Shown one piece after another: positions 17,147-22,491 of a DNA stretch of 22,491 nt. Below the pieces are notes generated by a model, which had not been told where the DNA came from, searched no databases, and saw only the letters and a list, made by a program, of their open reading frames with translations. The position numbers and the translations under genes are program-made. Each line of letters begins with the position of its first letter. Positions within the stretch are counted from its first letter, which is position 1. The stretch comes from Oscillospiraceae bacterium (lineage in GTDB: Bacteria; Bacillota; Clostridia; Oscillospirales; Ruminococcaceae): positions 1 to 22,491 of the forward strand of contig JAEDJF010000016.1 in NCBI GenBank assembly GCA_016296485.1. Direction: 5' to 3'.

Positions 17147-17599
17147 ATGAACAGCATAGAATTAAAGAAAATTGACGAATCCAATTTCATCGCTTGTTTT
17201 AATTTGAAGTTAAAACCGGGTCAGGAAGCTTTCGTTTCCGACCCGGTCCGGAGCCTTGCCCAGGCGTACGTCTATTATCATCAGTGCACGCCCTTCGGAA
17301 TTTACGCCGGGGACGAAATGGTGGGTTACGTTATGGTGATATACGATTACGACGAGGAAACCTATAACATCTGGCATATGATGATAAACAAGGACGAACA
17401 GGGAAAGGGCTACGGAAAAGCGGCAATCTTAAAGGCGCTCGACTACATAAGGGAAAAACCCTTCGGAAAATCCGGGCGGGTGCTCCTAACCTGCAACCCG
17501 GAAAATGAAGTGGCTTACGCTATGTATAAAAAGCTGGGCTTTTCTGAAACCGGCAGGGACGACGACGATGAAAAAGAGCTGGCGCTCAATCTGGACTAA
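17147..17599 (+). CDS. GNAT family N-acetyltransferase
   Basis: This 150-residue GNAT has the acetyl-CoA loop Q-G-K-G-Y-G-K-A at residues 85-92 and the terminal N-P-E-N-E-V-A-Y-A-M-Y-K-K-L-G-F segment typical of the fold. The N-terminal stretch with Q-E-A-F-V-S-D-P-V-R-S-L-A-Q-A-Y and P-F-G-I-Y resembles the diamine/spermidine acetyltransferase group (BltD/PaiA-like), so a polyamine or other amine substrate is possible but not proven. GGAGG at 17135-17139 precedes ATG 17147. An upstream 28-codon reading frame (17089-17175) overlaps its first codons in another frame. The gene is closed by the terminator at 17610. It does not look linked to the surface-protein or ABC genes. Confidence 0.85.
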   Translation: MNSIELKKIDESNFIACFNLKLKPGQEAFVSDPVRSLAQAYVYYHQCTPFGIYAGDEMVGYVMVIYDYDEETYNIWHMMINKDEQGKGYGKAAILKALDYIREKPFGKSGRVLLTCNPENEVAYAMYKKLGFSETGRDDDDEKELALNLD

Positions 17600-17609
17600 G
17601 CTAAACTGA

Positions 17610-17643
17610 AAAAAAGCGGCGCAAAGACCTGCGCCGCTTTTTT
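17610..17643 (+). terminator. Terminator of the GNAT gene
   Basis: A perfect 14-bp stem (17610-17623 with 17630-17643) with a six-base loop; the ends are six A and six T. It insulates the acetyltransferase gene from the ABC operon promoter 44 bases downstream. Confidence 0.93.
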
Positions 17644-17686
17644 ATTGGCGAAAACTTAAAAAAGTATAAAAATCACAAAAAAACTG

Positions 17687-17715
17687 TTGACTTTTGCAGT
17701 TTAAAGTGCTATGCT
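17687..17715 (+). promoter_or_regulatory. Promoter of the leader peptide/ABC importer operon
   Basis: TTGACT (17687-17692), a 17-base spacer and TATGCT (17710-17715) preceded by an extended -10 TGC. Transcription should begin near 17722, about 265 bases before the lipoprotein gene, leaving room for the leader ORF and attenuator. Confidence 0.85.
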
Positions 17716-17755
17716 TTTAAACGTCGAAAATAACTTACGAAAGGAAGAGCTACGC

Positions 17756-17881
17756 ATGATGAAAAAAGCAATGCAGTGCGCAAGATACTTTAGATATATG
17801 GCTTGCTACTTTGCGGGCTATTTTTGCTATGCGTATTATTTCCGCTTTAGAAAGGAAAACTTAATCGCGCTTCCTGCGTAA
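17756..17881 (+). CDS. Tyr/Phe-rich leader peptide, candidate attenuation peptide
   Basis: This 41-codon ORF starts at ATG 17756 (a second ATG follows at once) with GAAAGGAAG at 17739-17747, and ends at TAA 17879. The peptide has seven Tyr (codons 11, 14, 18, 22, 25, 27, 28) and five Phe (12, 19, 23, 29, 31), including four Y-F pairs, plus three Cys and no Trp. These residues fill codons 11-31; the last ten codons hold none. It lies between a strong promoter and a terminator hairpin ahead of a TrpX-type importer. This is the layout of a ribosome-mediated attenuation leader, as in pheA or trp leaders of enterobacteria. The ORF, codons and ribosome binding site are seen; regulation by charged tRNA-Tyr/Phe is inferred. 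It is unlike any leader I know. Confidence 0.78.
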   Translation: MMKKAMQCARYFRYMACYFAGYFCYAYYFRFRKENLIALPA

Positions 17882-17920
17882 GCTCTGTTTTTGAGATTTT
17901 GTTTATAAAATCAACGTCAA

Positions 17921-17958
17921 AAGCGGTTCCGCAAAAAAGCGCGGGAACCGCTTATTTT
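17921..17958 (+). terminator. Candidate attenuator terminator of the ABC importer operon
   Basis: A 10-bp stem pairs 17921-17930 (AAGCGGTTCC) with 17944-17953 (GGAACCGCTT), extendable by two inner G-C pairs with one bulged G. It is followed by A and four T. It sits 39 bases after the leader stop and 27 bases before the lipoprotein start, inside the operon, so it must be conditional. The T tract is short. Confidence 0.7.
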
Positions 17959-17985
17959 GATGCTGAATTTTACGGAGGGTTAAAA

Positions 17986-18942
17986 ATGAAAAAGGTAATC
18001 AGTATTATTCTCGCACTCGCAGTACTCCTTTCCCTCGCCGCCTGCTCCGGCAGCTCCGATGAAAAGGAAAGCTATACCGTAGGCATTTGCCAGCTCGTAC
18101 AGCACGAGGCTCTTGACGCCGCGACCCAGGGCTTTAAAGACGCCCTTACCGAAAAGCTCGGCGACAAGGTCAACTTTGTTGAGCAGAACGCTTCCGGCGA
18201 CTCCAACACCTGCATCACCATCTGCAACCAGTTCGTTTCCGAGGGCGTGGACCTCATTATGGCTAACGCCACCGCCGCTCTCCAGGCTGCCGCCGCCGCC
18301 ACCAACACTATCCCGGTAGTGGGCACCTCCATCACCGACTACGGCACGGCTCTTGATATTTCCGACTGGAACGGAAAGACCGGAACCAACATCACCGGCA
18401 CCTCCGACCTTGCTCCTCTTGCGGAGCAGGCTCAGATGATTAAGGAGCTCTTCCCGGACGCAAAGAAAGTCGGCATCCTCTACTGCTCCGGCGAGCCCAA
18501 CTCCGTTTACCAGGCAAACGTCGTTGAGGAAGCTCTCAACGGTCTCGGCTACACCTGCGAAAGATTCACCTTCGTTGACTCCAACGACGTAGCTTCCGTT
18601 GCCTCCTCCGCCTGCGCCTCCAGCGAAGTTCTCTATATCCCCACCGATAATACCGCTGCTTCCTGCACCGAGACCATTAACAACGTGGCGCTTCCCGCAG
18701 GCGTTCCGATAGTTGCCGGCGAAGCGGGTATCTGCAGAGGCTGCGGCGTCGCGACCCTCTCCATCAGCTACTATGACATCGGCTACGCCGCCGGCGAAAT
18801 TGCCGCTGAAATCCTCACAAAAGGCACCAACCCCGGCGACATCGAAATCGGCTTTGCTCCCGAGGTTGTAAAAATGTATAATGCGGATATCTGTTCCGCT
18901 CTCGAAATCACTCCTCCCGAAGGCTATGAGCCTCTCGACTGA
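17986..18942 (+). CDS. ABC importer substrate-binding lipoprotein, TrpX family
   Basis: This 318-residue lipoprotein has a signal peptide ending in L-A-A-C (lipid-bearing C20), then a short G-S-S-D-E-K linker and a periplasmic-binding-like domain of the ABC_sub_bind (PF04392) type: Y-T-V-G-I-C-Q-L-V-Q-H-E-A-L-D-A-A, V-D-L-I-M-A-N-A-T-A-A-L-Q-A-A, A-K-K-V-G-I-L-Y-C-S-G-E-P-N-S, and D-I-G-Y-A-A-G. The family includes tryptophan/tyrosine importers of Streptococcus and Clostridia. The start at 17986 follows GGAGGG by six bases; an in-frame ATG at 17899 lies before the attenuator and has no ribosome binding site. It is first in an operon with permease and ATPase. The upstream Tyr/Phe leader makes tyrosine or phenylalanine the favoured substrate (inference). 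Confidence 0.9.
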   Translation: MKKVISIILALAVLLSLAACSGSSDEKESYTVGICQLVQHEALDAATQGFKDALTEKLGDKVNFVEQNASGDSNTCITICNQFVSEGVDLIMANATAALQAAAAATNTIPVVGTSITDYGTALDISDWNGKTGTNITGTSDLAPLAEQAQMIKELFPDAKKVGILYCSGEPNSVYQANVVEEALNGLGYTCERFTFVDSNDVASVASSACASSEVLYIPTDNTAASCTETINNVALPAGVPIVAGEAGICRGCGVATLSISYYDIGYAAGEIAAEILTKGTNPGDIEIGFAPEVVKMYNADICSALEITPPEGYEPLD

Positions 18943-18995
18943 TTTCAATATCGCCTGACTTTTCAACTAAACAAAAAAGCGGAGGTCAATTTCCA

Positions 18996-19982
18996 ATGAA
19001 CTTGCTTGCGATTTTCGGAGGGCTTGATATAACTACGCTTCTTAATGCCGCCCCGGGCTATATAGCCCAGGGCGCCATTTGGGGTATAATGGCTCTTGGA
19101 TTATATATTTCCTATAGGCTGCTGGACTTTTCCGACCTTACGGTGGACGGCTCCTTTGCAACCGGCGCCGCCGTGACGGTAATGCTGATTCTTGCGGGCT
19201 GGCCCGCCTGGGCGGCGATGATTGCGGCGGTTGTCGCCGGAATGCTCGCCGGTTTCGTCACCGGAATGCTGCACACAGCCCTCGGAATAGCGCCTATCCT
19301 CGCCGGAATACTTACCCAGATAGCTCTTTATTCCATCAATCTTCATATCCTCGGCAACAAGCCGAACCAGGCCATAAGCGTTGACAAGTACGACCTTATA
19401 ATTTCGCTTCGAACCGTAAATACGGCGATTTTCGTGGCGCTCGCCTTTGCGGCGGCGCTGGTGGCGCTTTTCTACTGGTTCTTCGGAACCGAGGCGGGCT
19501 CCGCCGTCCGCGCCACCGGCTGCAACCCCAATATGGCGAAGGCCCAGGGTATCAATATCAGCGCGGTAAAGGTCTTTGCCCTTGCCCTTTCAAACGGCGT
19601 CGTCGCCCTTGCGGGCGGTCTTCTTGCCCAGTACCAGGGCTTCGCCGACGCCCAGATGGGACGCGGCGCGATAGTAATAGGTCTTGCGTCGATAATTATC
19701 GGCGAAGTCATCGCGGAAGCGATTTTCAGCAAGCATATGCACTTTCTTATCTGCCTTTCCTCGGCGGTTTTCGGCGGAATAATCTATTACGTCGTTATGG
19801 GCGTAATTCTTTGGCTCAAGCTCCCGACCAACGATATGAAGCTCTTTACGGCAATTATCGTCGCGGTGTTCCTTGCGGCTCCCTACCTTAAAAACAAATA
19901 CCACACTTCTTTCTCGGCGCTCAAAAGAAGAAACCGCGCCGAAGCGAAAAAGGACGCTCTTAAAGAGAGCGGCGAAGCCTGA
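18996..19982 (+). CDS. ABC importer permease, TrpY type
   Basis: This 328-residue integral membrane protein has about eight to nine hydrophobic segments. It belongs to the branched-chain-type permeases (BPD_transp_2), with G-L-Y-I-S-Y-R-L-L-D-F-S-D-L-T-V-D-G-S-F near the start and A-G-S-A-V-R-A-T-G-C-N-P-N-M-A in the cytoplasmic coupling loop. The basic C-terminal tail is cytoplasmic. GGAGGT precedes ATG 18996, and the gap to the lipoprotein gene is 53 bases without a terminator. It would form a homodimeric channel with the ATPase encoded next. No missing segment is apparent. Confidence 0.9.
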   Translation: MNLLAIFGGLDITTLLNAAPGYIAQGAIWGIMALGLYISYRLLDFSDLTVDGSFATGAAVTVMLILAGWPAWAAMIAAVVAGMLAGFVTGMLHTALGIAPILAGILTQIALYSINLHILGNKPNQAISVDKYDLIISLRTVNTAIFVALAFAAALVALFYWFFGTEAGSAVRATGCNPNMAKAQGINISAVKVFALALSNGVVALAGGLLAQYQGFADAQMGRGAIVIGLASIIIGEVIAEAIFSKHMHFLICLSSAVFGGIIYYVVMGVILWLKLPTNDMKLFTAIIVAVFLAAPYLKNKYHTSFSALKRRNRAEAKKDALKESGEA

Positions 19983-19994
19983 GGAGGAGAGAAA

Positions 19995-20801
19995 ATGCTT
20001 GATTTAAAAGGAATTTATAAGACCTTCAACCCCGGCTCAATCAACGAAAAACGCGCTCTTAAGGGTATAGACCTCCACCTTGACGAGGGCGACTTCGTGA
20101 CTATAATCGGCGGCAACGGCGCGGGAAAATCGACCCTTCTGAACGCCGTGGCGGGCGTCTGGCCCGTGGATAAGGGAACAATAAGCATAGACGGCGTTGA
20201 CGTCACCGCCTTTCCGGAATATAAGCGCGCGGCTTTCCTCGGGCGCGTGTTCCAGGACCCCATGACCGGCACCGCCGCCAATATGCAGATTGAGGAAAAC
20301 CTTGCCCTTGCCGCGAGGCGCGGCAAAAAGCGCGGACTCGGCTGGGAAGTTACAAAAGAGGAGCGCGAAAAGTTCCGCCAGGAACTCGTCACTCTTGACC
20401 TCGGTCTTGAGGACAGGCTTTCGGCAAAGGTCGGGCTTCTTTCCGGCGGTCAGCGCCAGGCGCTGACCCTCCTTATGGCGACCTACGTCAAGCCGAAGCT
20501 CCTTCTCCTTGACGAGCACACCGCCGCCCTTGACCCCAAAACCGCCTCGAAAGTCCTTGAGCTGACGGATAAAATCGTTTCCGAAAGCGGGCTCACCGCC
20601 CTTATGGTGACCCACAATATGAACGACGCCATCCGCCACGGCAACAGGCTCATTATGATGAACCACGGGAAAATAATCTATGACGTTTCCGGCGAGGAGA
20701 AAAAGAACCTCACCGTTGACGACCTGCTCAAAAGGTTCAGCGAAGCCTCCGGCGAGGACTACGTGGACGACAGAGCCGTTTTAAGCTCCGTTCAAAAGTG
20801 A
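19995..20801 (+). CDS. ABC importer ATP-binding protein, TrpZ type
   Basis: This 268-residue ABC ATPase has Walker A G-G-N-G-A-G-K-S-T at residues 39-47, the Q-loop in V-F-Q-D-P-M, signature L-S-G-G-Q-R-Q-A (149-156), Walker B L-L-L-L-D-E (169-174) with D-loop A-A-L-D-P, and the switch histidine H207 in V-T-H-N-M-N-D-A. Histidine follows the Walker B glutamate (D-E-H-T-A-A-L-D), as usual in this subfamily. It powers the importer formed with the preceding two genes. The ATG at 19995 is 12 bases after the permease stop, and GGAGGAG overlaps that stop, implying tight coupling. It is the last gene of the operon; a strong terminator follows. Confidence 0.95.
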   Translation: MLDLKGIYKTFNPGSINEKRALKGIDLHLDEGDFVTIIGGNGAGKSTLLNAVAGVWPVDKGTISIDGVDVTAFPEYKRAAFLGRVFQDPMTGTAANMQIEENLALAARRGKKRGLGWEVTKEEREKFRQELVTLDLGLEDRLSAKVGLLSGGQRQALTLLMATYVKPKLLLLDEHTAALDPKTASKVLELTDKIVSESGLTALMVTHNMNDAIRHGNRLIMMNHGKIIYDVSGEEKKNLTVDDLLKRFSEASGEDYVDDRAVLSSVQK

Positions 20802-20832
20802 AAACACCCCTTACACTTTCTATACAAAAAGT

Positions 20833-20873
20833 AAAAATACGCGGAGTTTCTTCTCCGCGTATTTTTATTTTTT
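20833..20873 (+). terminator. Terminator of the ABC importer operon
   Basis: A perfect 14-bp stem (20833-20846 with 20853-20866) with a six-base loop and a long T-rich tail up to 20873. Confidence 0.93.
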
Positions 20874-21004
20874 TGAAACGCTGTTAAATTTTTTTAGAAA
20901 ACGGCGAGAAAATCTAAAATATGTCTTTATTTTTTCTTGTTTATGAGCTAAAATATATTATGTTAGAATATGCACATTTATATGCGTATATCGGGAGGTT
21001 CAAA

Positions 21005-22159
21005 ATGAAAGATTTTGATCTTAAAACAAAGGTATTTTTCGGGGAAAACGCCCTTGACCACCTTCTCCAGAAAAAGAGCAAAAACGCGATGATAATCGCG
21101 GACCCTTTTACCGTTAAAAGCGGTCTTATCAAATATATCACCGACCGCCTTGACAAAGGCAATATTCCCTATAAAGTTTTCGACGACGTAGTTCCGGACC
21201 CGCCCCTTGAGAAAGTTACCGTCGGCGTAAAAGCCGCCCTTGAGCAGAAGCCCGACTGCCTTATGGCTGTGGGCGGCGGCTCCGCCATCGACTTTACTAA
21301 AGCGGTGAAAATGTTTGCCCACAGGGCGGACGAGAGCTTCAATCCGAAATTCGTCGCTATCCCCACCACCAGCGGCACCGGAAGCGAGGTTACGGAGGTT
21401 TCCGTCGTCACCGACACCGTAAAGAAAACGAAATATCCCCTCTGCTCCAAGGAGCTCATCGCGGACGAAGCTATTCTTGACGCCGTGCTCGTAAAGACCG
21501 TTCCGAAGAATATCACCGCCGATACCGGTATGGATATTATGACCCACGCCATCGAGGCTTTCGTCAGCATCAACCACAACGACTTTTCCGACGCCCTTGC
21601 GGAGCGCGCAATAAAGCTCTGCTGCCGCTACCTCTGCCGTTCCTATTCCAACAACGAGGACTTTGAGGCAAGACAGGAGATACACGTCGCTTCCTGTATG
21701 GCGGGAATCGCCTTCAACTCCGCAGGTCTCGGTCTTAACCACGGAATGGCGCACCAGCTCGGCGCAATGTTCCATATTCCTCACGGAAGAGCCAACGCCA
21801 TGCTCCTCCCCTATATCATCAGCTACAACAGCAATATCCGCGACATGTCCGTTCCCCAGGAACAGTATCCGCCCTGCGTAAAGAAATACTGCGAGATTGC
21901 GGCGAGCCTCGGAATTATAAACTTCAACGAGGTTTCCACCGTCCGCTCCCTTATGAATTATCTTAAGATAATCGCCAAGGAAATGAATATGCCCAGCTGC
22001 ATTCAGGAGCTCGGCAGCGTCTCCAAGGAGGAGTATTTCGCCGCTATCGACCAGATGGCGGAGGCGGCCCTTGTGGACGCAACTACCCAGACTAACCCCC
22101 GCGTCCCCACGAAAGAGGAAATCGTCGCCATTTACGAGGACCTTTGGGACTTCGAATGA
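21005..22159 (+). CDS. Iron-containing alcohol dehydrogenase
   Basis: This 384-residue group III (Fe-type) alcohol dehydrogenase has the NAD-binding G-G-G-S-A-I-D motif followed by T-K-A, then P-T-T-S-G-T-G-S-E-V-T-E. The metal ligands are all present: D177, H181 (in G-M-D-I-M-T-H-A-I-E), H246 (L-N-H-G-M-A-H) and H260 (I-P-H-G-R-A), matching the spacing in FucO-type enzymes. It reduces an aldehyde or oxidises an alcohol or diol with NAD(P)H and Fe2+ or Zn2+; 1-propanol, butanol or 1,3-propanediol types cannot be separated by eye. ATG 21005 is chosen because GGGAGG lies six bases upstream; an in-frame ATG at 20921 has none. TTGTTT (20937) and TATGTT (20959) are a weak promoter guess. It is transcribed alone, probably for fermentative redox balance. 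Confidence 0.93.
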   Translation: MKDFDLKTKVFFGENALDHLLQKKSKNAMIIADPFTVKSGLIKYITDRLDKGNIPYKVFDDVVPDPPLEKVTVGVKAALEQKPDCLMAVGGGSAIDFTKAVKMFAHRADESFNPKFVAIPTTSGTGSEVTEVSVVTDTVKKTKYPLCSKELIADEAILDAVLVKTVPKNITADTGMDIMTHAIEAFVSINHNDFSDALAERAIKLCCRYLCRSYSNNEDFEARQEIHVASCMAGIAFNSAGLGLNHGMAHQLGAMFHIPHGRANAMLLPYIISYNSNIRDMSVPQEQYPPCVKKYCEIAASLGIINFNEVSTVRSLMNYLKIIAKEMNMPSCIQELGSVSKEEYFAAIDQMAEAALVDATTQTNPRVPTKEEIVAIYEDLWDFE

Positions 22160-22171
22160 TTAATTTTGATA

Positions 22172-22206
22172 AAAAAACGGAGCAGGCTCTGCCTGCTCCG
22201 CTTTTT
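22172..22206 (+). terminator. Bidirectional terminator between adh and spoIIID
   Basis: A perfect 10-bp stem (22178-22187 with 22191-22200) with a TCT loop, preceded by a run of A and followed by C and five T. It lies between convergent genes and should serve both. Confidence 0.9.
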
Positions 22207-22465
22207 ATCCTTTTGCGCGTATCTGTTCGTATTTTTGTTTCGTCGCTTCGCCGCCCCGAAGGTGGCGCTCGAGTTTATTCCGCTCAAGAACGCTCTTTAC
22301 GTCCCGGTAAAGCCCGGGGCTTATTTTTGCAAGCCGCTCGGAAACGTCCTTATGTACCGTGCTCTTGCTGACGCCGAATTGTTTCGCGGCGGCCCTTACG
22401 GTGGCTTTGTTCTCAATTATATATTCCGCCGCGGCAACGGCTCTTTCTTCCGGTAAACCTTTCAT
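22205..22465 (-). CDS. spoIIID: Sporulation transcriptional regulator SpoIIID
   Basis: This 86-residue DNA-binding protein has the near-invariant SpoIIID segments: A-A-E-Y-I-I-E-N-K-A-T-V-R-A-A-A, F-G-V-S-K-S-T-V-H-K-D-V (the helix-turn-helix recognition helix), E-R-L, and the basic R-H-L-R-G-G-E-A-T-K-Q-K-Y. SpoIIID acts in the mother cell after engulfment, adjusting SigE- and SigK-dependent genes. The start at 22465 is preceded by TGGAGG at about ten bases; the in-frame ATG at 22480 lies over that ribosome binding site and is rejected. It is slightly shorter than the Bacillus protein (93). Its promoter is beyond the window end. Its presence is the main evidence that the organism forms spores. 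Confidence 0.95.
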   Translation of the reverse strand: MKGLPEERAVAAAEYIIENKATVRAAAKQFGVSKSTVHKDVSERLAKISPGLYRDVKSVLERNKLERHLRGGEATKQKYEQIRAKG

Positions 22466-22491
22466 GACACAAACCTCCAAAAATGTTTGAG

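Noticed and set aside
17716..17985. T-box riboswitch ahead of the aromatic amino acid importer
   Set aside because: No AGGGTGGNACCGCG-type T-box sequence and no specifier-loop layout. Instead the space holds an ORF with a good ribosome binding site.

Overview
The window reads as chromosome of an anaerobic, spore-forming member of the Clostridia, probably a gut Oscillospiraceae/Ruminococcaceae-type bacterium. The main clues are a near-complete spoIIID at the right edge, an Fe-S scaffold/GGGtGRT gene pair that I know from anaerobes, strong Gram-positive Shine-Dalgarno sequences, and a sortase-type surface protein. No rRNA, tRNA, CRISPR array, insertion sequence or phage gene was seen.

Layout. 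(1) 2-1580, plus strand: the 3' end of a GIY-YIG nuclease gene, then a self-contained PadR / DUF2812 / small membrane protein operon behind a striking double-palindrome operator. (2) 1611-6259, minus strand: secA followed one base later by trmL, then ttcA and a small P-loop kinase. This is a housekeeping secretion and anticodon-loop modification block. (3) About 6300-9430: a visibly AT-rich island with an AraC regulator, a GRP-family sugar transporter and an SDR dehydrogenase. It resembles the glcU-gdh arrangement of Bacillus and carries tandem repeats, the likely AraC sites, next to the transporter promoter. (4) 9494-11293: a NifU-like scaffold and its GGGtGRT partner, function unknown. (5) 11404-17020: an envelope region with a membrane-anchored transglutaminase-like protein, an XRE regulator divergent from a receptor-like Ser/Thr kinase with a duplicated ectodomain, and an IPDTG-anchored surface protein. 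(6) 17147-17599: a GNAT acetyltransferase. (7) 17687-20801: a complete TrpX-type ABC importer operon (lipoprotein, permease, ATPase). (8) 21005-22465: an iron-containing alcohol dehydrogenase convergent with spoIIID.

Most interesting item: between the importer promoter and the lipoprotein gene lies a 41-codon ORF with a strong ribosome binding site. It encodes a peptide with 7 Tyr and 5 Phe and no Trp, and is followed by an intrinsic terminator. This has the layout of ribosome-mediated attenuation and suggests that the importer takes up tyrosine and/or phenylalanine. I found no T-box there.

How the genes work together. Most transcription units are short and closed by clear intrinsic terminators, several shared by convergent genes. 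Local regulators sit beside their likely targets: PadR with DUF2812, AraC with the sugar operon, XRE with the kinase, and the leader peptide with the ABC importer.
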